Assembly (NCBI GenBank): GCA_021806045.1
Contig: JAJZDI010000001.1
Coordinates: 8,518-72,517 of the forward strand
Reading direction: 5' to 3'
Length of the DNA stretch: 64,000 bases
DNA from: Actinomycetes bacterium
Lineage (GTDB): Bacteria > Actinomycetota > Acidimicrobiia > Acidimicrobiales > RAAP-2
The stretch's first letter is position 1. Each line of letters starts with the position of its first letter. Shown in pieces: positions 18,104 through 26,181 of this stretch. The notes beneath the pieces are model-generated. The model was not told where the DNA came from and did not search any database. It was given only the letters and a program-made list of their open reading frames with translations. The translations under genes were made by a program, and so were the position numbers.

Positions 18104-18937
18104 TCAACGGTTGACTCCGCTGTCACGCCCGGCGACCCCGTTGACGATGTGACGTTGGAGCGCCAGGAAGACGATGACGATGGGGACGAGGGCGAGCAGG
18201 ACCGCCGAGGTGAGCTTCCGCCAGTTCGCCTCGAAGGTTTGCATGTAGTGGCTGAGCGCCACCTCGATGGGTTGCACCGAGTGCGACGTCGTCATGATGA
18301 GCGGCCACTGGAATTGGTTCCACGACGTGATGAACGTGAGGAGGGTGACTGTCACGACGGCCGGCCTGGCCAGTGGGACGGCGACTCGCCGGATGTAACG
18401 GAGGTGGCCGACTCCCTCGAGGCGGGCGGCCTCCCAGTACTCACGTGGGAGACCCTTGAAGAACTGGCGGAAGAGGAAGACGCCGAACGTGCTGGCAGCG
18501 AAGGGCAGGATCTGGATGGCGTAGGTGTTCAGCAGGTGGAGGTGGAGCGCCACCGAGTACTGGGGGACGAGGAGTGCCTGGCCGGGGAGCATCATGACGC
18601 CAATGGTCATGAGGAAGAGCAAGTTGTTCCCCCGGAAATTGAGCTCGGCCAGCGCGTACCCCGCCATGGCTGACGTGACGAGGACGAGCAGCACCGTCGA
18701 ACCCGAGACGAGGATCGTGTTCGCCATCGCCCGCAGCCAGTCCGTGTGGGAGACGACGTAGGTGAAGGCCCCGGTGTGCAGGCTTGGGACGAAGCGTGGC
18801 GGGATCGAGTAGACGCCGCCGTGCGTGTTGAACGCCGTCACCACGACCCAGTAGAGAGGGAAGGAGAAGGCGGCGGCCACGAGGAACAGGGCCACCTGGT
18901 GGGCGATCCGGGAGAGGCGCACAGGTCGGCCGCTCAC
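18104..18937 (-). CDS. Sugar ABC transporter permease, MalG/UgpE type
   Basis: 277 residues from GTG 18937, whose last bases overlap the TGA of the first permease (GTGA). Six hydrophobic helices are visible. The EAA coupling loop is EYWEAARLEGVGHLRYIRRVAVPLARP, located in the second half as in CUT1-family MalG-type permeases. The periplasmic P-loop region YSIPPRFVPSLHTGAFTYVV is also typical. It pairs with the upstream MalF-type permease to form the channel for the carbohydrate importer. Confidence 0.9.
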   Translation of the reverse strand: MSGRPVRLSRIAHQVALFLVAAAFSFPLYWVVVTAFNTHGGVYSIPPRFVPSLHTGAFTYVVSHTDWLRAMANTILVSGSTVLLVLVTSAMAGYALAELNFRGNNLLFLMTIGVMMLPGQALLVPQYSVALHLHLLNTYAIQILPFAASTFGVFLFRQFFKGLPREYWEAARLEGVGHLRYIRRVAVPLARPAVVTVTLLTFITSWNQFQWPLIMTTSHSVQPIEVALSHYMQTFEANWRKLTSAVLLALVPIVIVFLALQRHIVNGVAGRDSGVNR

Positions 18938-19947
18938 CGGTAGAAGACGACGCGATTCGAGATCCACCGCTGGATCAGCGTGAGGGTCATGATGATGGCG
19001 AACAGGATGAGGCTCATGGCGGCAGCCAAGCTGAAGTGCCCGTAGACGAACGCCGTCTGGTACACGAGCAGCGCGTCGGTCGTTGTGGCGAACGCCGGCC
19101 CTCCCGCTCCGCCGTGCGGTCCGCCGGTCATCGTGTAGATCTGCGAGAACGCCTGCCACGTGTTGACGGTCGACAGCACCACGACAAAGAACGTCGTCGG
19201 CGAGATGAGGGGCCAGATGATCCGGGAGAAGATCTGGTGGCGCCGGGCACCGTCGAGCCGGGCCACCTCGACGAGCTCTCGAGGGACGCTCGCCAGCCCG
19301 GCCAGGAAGATGATCACGTAGAGGCCGAGCGAGTGCCAGAGGCTGTCGATCATCACGGCGGGCAACGCCCAGTGGACGCTCTGCAGCCACCCGAGCGCCG
19401 GCAGCCCCACGCTCGTGAGGACGAAGTTGGCCAACCCGAAACGGGGATTGAAGATCCAGACCCAGATGATGGCCGTGGCCACCACGGGGGTGACGTGCGG
19501 GAGAAAGACCGCACCTCGCCAGATCCCACCACCTCGCCGGGCCAGCCCGTCCTTCAACAGCAGCGCGATGCCCAGCGCCAGCAGCACCGTGGCCGGGATC
19601 ATCACCAGGGTGTAGTAGGCGGAGGTGACGAGCGAGCGGACGAAGAGGGGTTGGGCGAAGAGGACGCGGAAGTTGTGCAGGCCGACAAACCTCGTCGCCG
19701 ACGAGAGGATGCCCCAGTGGAAGAAGGCGATGTAGAAGAGATAGGCGGCCGGCACGTAGAAGAACACGATGAAGATGGCCGTCACCGGCAGCATCAGGCC
19801 ATAGGCGGTCAGTCGGTCCTGCAGACGTCGAAAGCGAGGGGGGAGGAGGCTTCGCTTCGGGCGTTCCCTACCGGCACGAGAAGGGGCGCCCTCAGCCGAG
19901 ACCGTCCGCGGCGCGGCGTCGACGTCGGCAGCGGAGACGGCCGTCAC
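18934..19947 (-). CDS. Sugar ABC transporter permease, MalF/UgpA type
   Basis: 337 residues, GTG start at 19947 overlapping the ATPase TGA. A ~45-residue basic N-terminal cytoplasmic tail precedes the first helix (LTAYGLMLPVTAIFIVFFYVPAAYLFYIAFF). The EAA loop is ELVEVARLDGARRHQIFSRIIWPLISP. Six or more hydrophobic helices agree with CUT1-type inner-membrane components. The stop overlaps the start of the second permease. The four transporter genes make one importer. Confidence 0.9.
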   Translation of the reverse strand: MTAVSAADVDAAPRTVSAEGAPSRAGRERPKRSLLPPRFRRLQDRLTAYGLMLPVTAIFIVFFYVPAAYLFYIAFFHWGILSSATRFVGLHNFRVLFAQPLFVRSLVTSAYYTLVMIPATVLLALGIALLLKDGLARRGGGIWRGAVFLPHVTPVVATAIIWVWIFNPRFGLANFVLTSVGLPALGWLQSVHWALPAVMIDSLWHSLGLYVIIFLAGLASVPRELVEVARLDGARRHQIFSRIIWPLISPTTFFVVVLSTVNTWQAFSQIYTMTGGPHGGAGGPAFATTTDALLVYQTAFVYGHFSLAAAMSLILFAIIMTLTLIQRWISNRVVFYR

Positions 19948-21251
19948 CGCATGGCCTCCGATGTGGCGAATCCTTGAGCCGCTGCGAGTGCGTCAGATGT
20001 GACCTTGGGCGGCATCGTCCAGGTCGGAGTTGCCGCTTGCGCCGGACCCCACCGACGTCCCGAATGGTCGCTCTCGATGCCCTCGGGCGCCCGGCGAGCG
20101 TCCTGCCCGCTGCCGGCTACATCGACGGTAGCGATGCGAGCAGCGGAGTTCGCATCGAAGAGGTGTACCGCCCATAGCGGGGCTGTCAACTGGACTGGGT
20201 CACCCGGCTCGGTCTCATATGACGCGTCGAGGCGGGCTATCACTCGCTGTCCAACCCTTGCGCCGTCCTCGAGCCGTGCATGCAGTTGGACGTGACTTCC
20301 GAGATGCTCGCTGAGCTCCGCCCGGCAAGTCAGCAGGAGCTCGGATCCCCCTGCCGGTTGTCCCTTACCGGCCCGATGGGCGGCGGTGGCGAGGTGCTCG
20401 GGCCTGACGCCGACCGTGACCGTTGGGCCGGTGCGTTCGAGGAGCGGGAGATAGGAGCGGGGAAGGCGTACCGCCCCACCGAGACAGACCGCCTCGCCCT
20501 GGTCCTCCCAGGGGAGGGTCCAGAGGTTCATGCCAGGTGAACCGATGAACCCAGCTACAAACGTGTCGGCCGGCCACCGGTAGATGTCGGCGGGTGTACC
20601 GTCCTGTGCCACCCGGCCACCGTTCATGACGACCACCCGGTCGGCCAGCGTGAGCGCTTCGCCTTGGTCGTGGGTGACGTAGAGGGTGGTGATCTTCAGC
20701 TCGCGGTGAAGGCGAGCGAGCTCGAGGCGGGTCTGCTCGCGGAGGTTCGCATCGAGATTGGAGAGCGGTTCGTCCATCAGGAAGACCGACGGTTCCCGCA
20801 CGAGGGCCCTGCCCAGGGCGACGCGCTGCCGCTGGCCGCCGGAGAGCTCCTTTGGGCGCCGGTCGAGGAGGTCGGCCAATCCGAGCAGCTCAGCGATGTC
20901 GTTGACGCGTCGAACGACCTCGGACTTCGAGGTCCGTTGGGCCTGCATCCCGAACGCGAGGTTCCTGAACACGGTCATATGTGGGTAGAGGGCGTAATTC
21001 TGGAACACCATGCCCACGTTCCGGCGGTCCGGCGGTACGTCGTTCACCACCTTGTCGTCGAAGCGGACCTCGCCGTCGGACACTTGCTCCAGCCCGGCGA
21101 CGAGGCGGAGGGTGGTCGTCTTTCCGCATCCCGACGGCCCGAGCAGCACGACGAATTCGCCTTCGGCGATGTCGAGATCCACGCCGTCCACGGCGGCTTC
21201 GGTGCTCTTTCCATAGCATTTCGAAAGGCCGCGCAGTGCGATCGATGCCAT
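19944..21251 (-). CDS. Carbohydrate ABC transporter ATPase, UgpC/MalK type, with C-terminal extension
   Basis: 435 residues from ATG 21251, behind AGGAGGAG. Walker A GPSGCGKTT (residues 38-46), Q-loop MVFQNYALYPHM, signature ELSGGQRQRVALGRAL (136-140), Walker B VFLMDEPLSNLDANLR (Asp160), switch TLYVTHDQGEAL. The C-terminal TOBE-like regulatory domain has VTVGVRPEHL. After the expected end of MalK proteins (LWAVHLFDANSAARI) there is an extra ~65-residue tail rich in Ala, Gly and Pro with no recognised domain. It is the first gene of the eight-gene minus-strand run. Confidence 0.9.
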   Translation of the reverse strand: MASIALRGLSKCYGKSTEAAVDGVDLDIAEGEFVVLLGPSGCGKTTTLRLVAGLEQVSDGEVRFDDKVVNDVPPDRRNVGMVFQNYALYPHMTVFRNLAFGMQAQRTSKSEVVRRVNDIAELLGLADLLDRRPKELSGGQRQRVALGRALVREPSVFLMDEPLSNLDANLREQTRLELARLHRELKITTLYVTHDQGEALTLADRVVVMNGGRVAQDGTPADIYRWPADTFVAGFIGSPGMNLWTLPWEDQGEAVCLGGAVRLPRSYLPLLERTGPTVTVGVRPEHLATAAHRAGKGQPAGGSELLLTCRAELSEHLGSHVQLHARLEDGARVGQRVIARLDASYETEPGDPVQLTAPLWAVHLFDANSAARIATVDVAGSGQDARRAPEGIESDHSGRRWGPAQAATPTWTMPPKVTSDALAAAQGFATSEAMR

Positions 21252-21615
21252 CAACTCCTCCTACCGGAGAGGCGTTCTCCAAGCCAGACCGACTCGCGGT
21301 GAGTCGCTCCGGTCGGGACCGTCGAATGACTCGGGTGGCGGTCACCCGTGCCTCGCTTGGAACCATATGGAGGGGTGATGACCGGCCCGTCACATGCACC
21401 TGACTGGTCCATGAACTGCTCACGAAACTTCTGTCAGCAAGCCATGTACTGCAGTTCAGAACCTCGGTCCGGTCGAGGTACCGGCTGGTGGGAGGCCTTC
21501 TCGCAGGATCTCGCCGTTTGGATTGACATGGGGCCAGCGGGACGGACCGGGCCGCGAACGTGCAGGCGCCGCCGGTCCCGCTGGCCTCCTCGCGCCCCCG
21601 GCAGCGGTGGCGGCT
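21252..21615. other. Intergenic region upstream of the ABC operon
   Basis: 364 bp between the threonine aldolase stop and the ATPase start, both minus strand. It holds the AGGAGGAG ribosome site, presumably the operon promoter, and a 12-bp inverted repeat near the aldolase end (separate entry). CCATATGG at about 21362 is a short palindrome. I see no convincing -35/-10 pair and no gene. Confidence 0.5.
21532..21586 (-). terminator. Long inverted repeat downstream of threonine aldolase
   Basis: GGCCAGCGGGAC (21532-21543) pairs perfectly with GTCCCGCTGGCC (21575-21586), a 12-bp stem with a 31-nt loop. It begins 30 bp past the aldolase stop in the direction of transcription. There is no T-tract, so a rho-independent terminator is only one possibility. 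Confidence 0.5.
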
Positions 21616-22647
21616 TCAGGTGCTGAGTTCAGAGACGTCGTCGAGGTCACCGAGGAGCGTGGCCACGTCGTCGGCGGTGGTGGCCCACGAGCACATGAGC
21701 CGGGTCACGCCGTTCACGACCTCGTGGAGGACCCACCCGCGCTCGAAGAGGGCTCGCACGTCGCCGCTGGAGAAGCGGGCGAACACGCCGTTCGCCTCCA
21801 CCGGGTGCGCGAGCTCGACGCCCCGTGCCCGGAGCCCGTCGGCCAGCAGGGCGGCCATGGCATTGGCGTGCGCGGCGCGGGTGAGCCAGCTGCCGTCGGC
21901 CAGCATGGCCTGCCACGGTGCAGCCAGGAACCGCATCTTCGACGCCAGTTGCCCGCCCTGCTTGCAGCGGTAGGCGAACTCGGTAGACAACGTGCGGTCG
22001 AAGAACACCACGGCTTCGCCCATGCCCATCCCGTTCTTGGTCCCGCCCAGGCTGAGCACGTCGACCCCGGCGCGCCAGGTGATGTCGGCCGGGTCGCACC
22101 CGAGGCCGGCCACCGCGTTGGCGAAGCGTGCGCCGTCCATGTGCACGTGCATCCCGAGGGAGGACGCGACGCCCGACAGGGCGGTGAGGTCCTCCGCCCG
22201 GTACAGGGTGCCCACCTCGGTGGCCTGGGTGACGGACAGCACGCGCGGGGTGGGGAAGTGGATGTCCGAGCGTCTGGTGGCGAGGACCCGCACGGCCTCC
22301 GGATCGAGGCGGCCGTCCTCCCCTCCCGCCAGCCACAGCTTGGCGCCGTTGGAGAAGAACTCCGGCGCGCCGCACTCGTCCGTCTCGATGTGGGCCAGCT
22401 CGTGGCAGACGACGCTGTGGTATGGCTGGCACAGGGCGGCCAGGGCCAGGGAGTTGGCCGCTGTCCCGTTGAACACGAAGTACACGTCGCAGTCGGTGCC
22501 GAACAGGTCCCGGATGGCATCGGCCGCCCCGGCCGTCCACGGGTCCTCGCCGTAGGAGGGGGTGGCGCCGGCCTGAGCTGCGTCGATGGCGGCACGGGCC
22601 TCCGGGCACCATCCCACCGTGTTGTCGCTGGCGAAGTCGTGGCGCAT
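21616..22647 (-). CDS. Low-specificity threonine aldolase-type PLP enzyme
   Basis: 343 residues from ATG 22647 (AAGG upstream; a 26-codon longer frame is less likely). PLP fold-type I, beta-eliminating lyase group: N-terminal FASDNTVGWCPEA, FNGTAANSLALAAL, CHELAHIETDECGAPEF, HMDGARFANA (the PLP-binding Asp) and the Schiff-base lysine in LGGTKNGMG (Lys204). The enzyme cleaves L-threonine/allo-threonine to glycine and acetaldehyde or related beta-hydroxy amino acids. It appears monocistronic. Confidence 0.9.
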   Translation of the reverse strand: MRHDFASDNTVGWCPEARAAIDAAQAGATPSYGEDPWTAGAADAIRDLFGTDCDVYFVFNGTAANSLALAALCQPYHSVVCHELAHIETDECGAPEFFSNGAKLWLAGGEDGRLDPEAVRVLATRRSDIHFPTPRVLSVTQATEVGTLYRAEDLTALSGVASSLGMHVHMDGARFANAVAGLGCDPADITWRAGVDVLSLGGTKNGMGMGEAVVFFDRTLSTEFAYRCKQGGQLASKMRFLAAPWQAMLADGSWLTRAAHANAMAALLADGLRARGVELAHPVEANGVFARFSSGDVRALFERGWVLHEVVNGVTRLMCSWATTADDVATLLGDLDDVSELST

Positions 22648-22737
22648 CGGCCCTACCTTGCCAGCCGTGGCCGGTGCCGCGCTGATGCCGCCAGGTCCGG
22701 CACCGCCGCCCGCCGGCAGCGCCACCAGCTGTCAACT

Positions 22738-23901
22738 TCAGCCGGCGAGTGTCGGGCGGGCCGACATGGTGACGAAGTCGCGAGCCCACCATGACTCGAA
22801 GAACGTCCAGGGTCCCTGGACGGTGGTCGCCAGCAGCTTGGTCCCGTTCGACGGTGAGGCCAGACCGCCCGGCGGCGGGTCGTAGGTGGCGAAGTCTGGC
22901 CAATCGGGGTTGATGTCGAGCTGCATCCCCCGCACCACGCCCGCCCGTGCGAGGAGCTGGGCCAGCTGGAGCGGGGAGAGGGCGGGACCCGCCGCGTACA
23001 CCAGCGCACCGTCTGCCGTGACCCCGACGCCCGAACGCCACTGGTTCTCGATCCCCGGCACCGATGACGCGCACGACGTCGCTCCACAGGTCGCGCCCCA
23101 CGAGAGCCAGTCGGGACCGGCGGCCTGGGCGGTCGGTTGGCCGCTGGCGACGAGGGGCACCAGGTTCTGGCGGACGCTGACGACGTCGGGGGCCATGGTC
23201 ACGTCGGTCCCCCAGGCGCCCACGTTCACGTTCCCCCCCGTCGTGATGACGAGGGACGCCGCGCCCTGCTGGAGGGGAACCACGGTTCGACCGTCGGTGT
23301 AGTAGCCGCCCCCGGCCACGTTCATCATGAACCCGCCGTTGAACGCGGCCACCAGCGACGCCGCCTGGGCGGGCTGGATGGGTGCGCTGTAGCGGTAGGG
23401 GCCGCCGCCCGGGCTGCGCGATCCCGAGTAGAGGCGGGCGGAGAGCAGGCGGGTGTCCATCCATGCGACCCCGGCCGGCTGCGAGCCGCCCGGGGGCACG
23501 AGCGTCGTCTCGTAGACGGCCGGGACCCCGCCCACCAGCCGTCCGGCCGGCTGCCAGGTGCCCTGGCCGGGGGTGGAGGAGCCGAACGGCGCCAGCGGGG
23601 CCGGTGGTGCCAGGGGTGCGTTCGGGCCCGGGATGGCGCTTCCCTGGGCACCGGTGCCGTGCGATGCGGGGCTCGTCCCGGCAGGAGCCGTCCCCGCCGC
23701 CCCCGCCGGCCGGCCGTTGGGTGCCGCGGGCCGGGCGGGACCCGGCCCGATCCGGCGGACGGGCGCGGTGGCGGCGACGGTGGTGGCACATCCGGAAGCG
23801 ACGACGGCCACAGCGACGAGAGTCGGGGCCACCAGGGCGACGAGGGTGGAGCGGGCACGACGGCGTGCCGGCCGGCTGGCGGGCCGGTGGGGTGGTGGCA
23901 T
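22738..23901 (-). CDS. Phosphodiester glycosidase (NAGPA-domain) lipoprotein
   Basis: About 387 residues from ATG 23901 (GGGGGTG upstream); a longer frame to 23976 exists. A basic N-terminus and hydrophobic signal (STLVALVAPTLVAVAVVASGC) end in a lipobox, then a long Gly/Ala/Pro linker. The C-terminal ~250 residues match the NAGPA fold: VAAFNGGFMM, GGYYTDGRTV, SLVITTGGNVNVGAWG, GVGVTADGALVYAAG and QLLARAGVVRGMQLDIN. NAGPA-type bacterial proteins are thought to process phosphodiester-linked glycans of the envelope. Exported and anchored; no partner genes are adjacent. Confidence 0.8.
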   Translation of the reverse strand: MPPPHRPASRPARRRARSTLVALVAPTLVAVAVVASGCATTVAATAPVRRIGPGPARPAAPNGRPAGAAGTAPAGTSPASHGTGAQGSAIPGPNAPLAPPAPLAPFGSSTPGQGTWQPAGRLVGGVPAVYETTLVPPGGSQPAGVAWMDTRLLSARLYSGSRSPGGGPYRYSAPIQPAQAASLVAAFNGGFMMNVAGGGYYTDGRTVVPLQQGAASLVITTGGNVNVGAWGTDVTMAPDVVSVRQNLVPLVASGQPTAQAAGPDWLSWGATCGATSCASSVPGIENQWRSGVGVTADGALVYAAGPALSPLQLAQLLARAGVVRGMQLDINPDWPDFATYDPPPGGLASPSNGTKLLATTVQGPWTFFESWWARDFVTMSARPTLAG

Positions 23902-24050
23902 CACCCCCAGGGTAGGGACCGGCGGCGGCCATGGGTCGGCGCCCCCCGGAGCCGTTGTGTCTCCCTGCCGCCTCATGCCCCATCCTCCGGGAACAGTGGT
24001 TGACTACCTCATCGCGTTCCTCCAGTGCCCCTCCCTGCACGGTCGGTACG

Positions 24051-24689
24051 ATGACCGCGATGCCGGAACCGGGCCGCCGCACCCAGCAGGAACGGAAGGC
24101 GGCGACCCGGGCGGCGCTGCTCGACGCCGCACTGTCGTCCCTCATGGACCGGGGCTACGCCCGCTTCACCACGACCGAGGTCGCCAACCGGGCGGGGACC
24201 AGCCAGGGCTCGGTGTTCAAGCACTTCCCGTCGAAGTCCGCGCTCCTGGCAGCGACGATCGAGCACCTCTTCGACGGCCTGCGGTCGAACTTCTCGGCCG
24301 CCTTCGAGTCGGTCCCCGCCGGCGAGCGGACGGTGGCACGGGCGCTCGACCTCCTGTGGGCGCAGATGCTCGACGAACGCCTGGGCGCCGCGTACGACCT
24401 CTACGGTGCCGCCTGGACCGACCCGGACCTGCGGGCCGCGCTCGAACCGGTCATGTCGGCCCACATCGACCGGCTGGTCGAGCTGGCCCGGTCGGTAGGG
24501 GCGGGTACCGGCCTGGAGCTGGCCGGGGAGTCGTTCGAGGCGTTGGCCGGGGTGGCCATCCTGTGCCTGCAGGGGCTGCGCCTGAACCAGATGGTGCGAC
24601 CCGACCCCGGCGAGGTGGCCGACACCCTGCGGGTCCTGCGCCGCCTGATCGAGGTGGGGGCGTCGCCGCCCGCACGTGGAAGAAAGTGA
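24051..24689 (+). CDS. TetR-family transcriptional regulator
   Basis: 212 residues from ATG 24051; ATG 24060 is an alternative. N-terminal helix-turn-helix: RKAATRAALLDAALSSLMDRGYARFTTTEVANRAGTSQGSVFKHFPSKSALLAATIEHLF. The C-terminal ligand domain (QMLDERLGAAYDLYGAAWTDPDLRAALEP) resembles the TetR_C group found with many catabolic and drug-response regulators. It could control the neighbouring enolase-superfamily gene downstream or itself. The 3' end is followed by an AT-richer stretch (24690-24712) that might hold an operator. Confidence 0.88.
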   Translation: MTAMPEPGRRTQQERKAATRAALLDAALSSLMDRGYARFTTTEVANRAGTSQGSVFKHFPSKSALLAATIEHLFDGLRSNFSAAFESVPAGERTVARALDLLWAQMLDERLGAAYDLYGAAWTDPDLRAALEPVMSAHIDRLVELARSVGAGTGLELAGESFEALAGVAILCLQGLRLNQMVRPDPGEVADTLRVLRRLIEVGASPPARGRK

Positions 24690-24869
24690 CTGAGTGATTA
24701 CTAAGTAGTACCCTGCGGACATGGCCGGAGGGGATCGGGAGGTGGCGTCCGCCGCCGGGCGGTCACGCAGGCTCCCGGGCCCCGGGCTTCAGCCGCCGGC
24801 CCGTGCGGCCGGTATGCGATCGGGACCCGGGCGGTTGCGCCGGCCGGGCACAGCGAGAGGATGCGCCCC
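24690..24869. promoter_or_regulatory. Probable promoter region of the enolase-superfamily gene
   Basis: 180 bp between the TetR stop and ATG 24870. The first ~25 bp are strikingly AT-rich for this genome and contain TACT-AAGT-AGTA at about 24699, a short dyad. A GAGAGG ribosome site lies nine bases before ATG 24870. A TetR-type operator is possible but not demonstrated. Confidence 0.35.
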
Positions 24870-26051
24870 ATGAAGCTGGTCAAGGCCACGTCGTACGCCA
24901 TCGCCGTGCCCCCGCCCCACCACGGCGGGTTCGCCTGGTACTTCGTCCGCCTGGAGACGGACTCCGGCCTCGTCGGTTGGGGGGAGACGGCGGTGCTCAC
25001 CGCCCTCATGGGTCACGAGCGCGCCTTCCACGAACTCATCGGCAGCATGTTCAACCGGTACCTGGTGGGTAGGGACCCGATGAACCGCGACCCGCTCAAC
25101 AAGCAGATGTACGCCGGCCTCTCGTACCACCACAACGACTACATCGCAGCCGGGATCATCAGCGCCTTCGACATCGCCATGTGGGACATCTGCGGCAAGG
25201 CGTTCGGCGTGCCGGTGGCCGACCTCCTCGGTGGCCGCCACCGCGAGCGCATCCGCACCTACACCTACATCTACGACCTGGAGCACGAGCACGGCCTCCT
25301 CGGCTCCATCGCCAACTGGGTGGGCAATCCGGCACGGTTGGCCGAGCTCGCCCGCATGCTCGTCGACCAGGGGTTCACCGGGCTGAAGCTGGACCCGCTC
25401 GACTACCTCCCCCCCGGTTCGGTCCCCCTCCAGCCGTGGGAGATCCCCCCGGCCCAGTACGACCGGGCCGAGAGGTGCATCGAGGCCATCCGCACCGCCA
25501 TCGGCACCGAGGCCGACATCTGCATCGGCACTCACGGCCAGACGACGCCGTCGGTGGCAAGGCGCCTGGCCCGGCGCCTGGAGAAGTACGACCCGCTGTG
25601 GCTGGAGGAGCCCTGCCCGCCGGAGAACTTCGAGGAGATGGGGAGGATCGCCCGGTCGACCTCCATCCCCATCGCCACCGGGGAGCGCCTGGCCTACGTG
25701 CACGACTTCCAGAAGCTGTTCGCGGCCGGCGCGTGCGCGTTCGCCCAGCCCGATCTCGGCTCGTGTGGTGGGATCACCGCGGCCAAGCAGATCGCCGGCA
25801 TGGCCGAGGCCTACTACGTGCTGATGGCCCCCCACGTCTGGGGTGGGCCGGTCATCACCGCCGCCGCCCTCCAGCTCGACGCGGCGACGCCGAACTTCCT
25901 CATCCAGGAGAGCATCCACACCTCCCACGGCTTCTTCGACGAGATCGTGAAGGAGCCGTTCCGCTGGGAGGACGGCGACCTGATCATCGACGACCGGCCG
26001 GGGATCGGCATCGAGCTCGACGAGGAGCGGCTGGCCGCCTACGTCATCTGA
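24870..26051 (+). CDS. Mandelate racemase/muconate-lactonizing enzyme family (enolase superfamily) dehydratase-like protein
   Basis: 393 residues from ATG 24870, chosen over ATG 24861 because GAGAGG then sits nine bases upstream rather than directly against the codon. The N-terminal capping domain (VKATSYAIAVPPPHH, LVGWGETAVLT) and the barrel (KLDPLDYLPPG, LWLEEPCPPENF, IPIATGERLAYV, FAQPDLGSCGGITAAKQIA, MAPHVWGGP) match sugar-acid dehydratases such as galactonate dehydratase. Metal-ligand glutamates are present in LEEP and TGER. The first ligand position, usually Asp in DxHG, reads Gly220 in GTHG. The substrate is unknown. Confidence 0.82.
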   Translation: MKLVKATSYAIAVPPPHHGGFAWYFVRLETDSGLVGWGETAVLTALMGHERAFHELIGSMFNRYLVGRDPMNRDPLNKQMYAGLSYHHNDYIAAGIISAFDIAMWDICGKAFGVPVADLLGGRHRERIRTYTYIYDLEHEHGLLGSIANWVGNPARLAELARMLVDQGFTGLKLDPLDYLPPGSVPLQPWEIPPAQYDRAERCIEAIRTAIGTEADICIGTHGQTTPSVARRLARRLEKYDPLWLEEPCPPENFEEMGRIARSTSIPIATGERLAYVHDFQKLFAAGACAFAQPDLGSCGGITAAKQIAGMAEAYYVLMAPHVWGGPVITAAALQLDAATPNFLIQESIHTSHGFFDEIVKEPFRWEDGDLIIDDRPGIGIELDEERLAAYVI

Positions 26052-26181
26052 ACCCACCGGGCGCCGGACCCTCCGCCTCCCGCCGCGGTGGCGGGACGAT
26101 CGACCCTGCCGGATCGGGTCGGCGGGGAGCACGCTCGTTGCCGGGGGTGTTGGAGGGCGAGGCGTTCGAGAGGAGGCGGCC

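Noticed and set aside
21647-24145. 832-codon minus-strand frame spanning threonine aldolase and NAGPA genes
   Set aside because: It runs through two recognisable genes in another frame and has no motif of its own.
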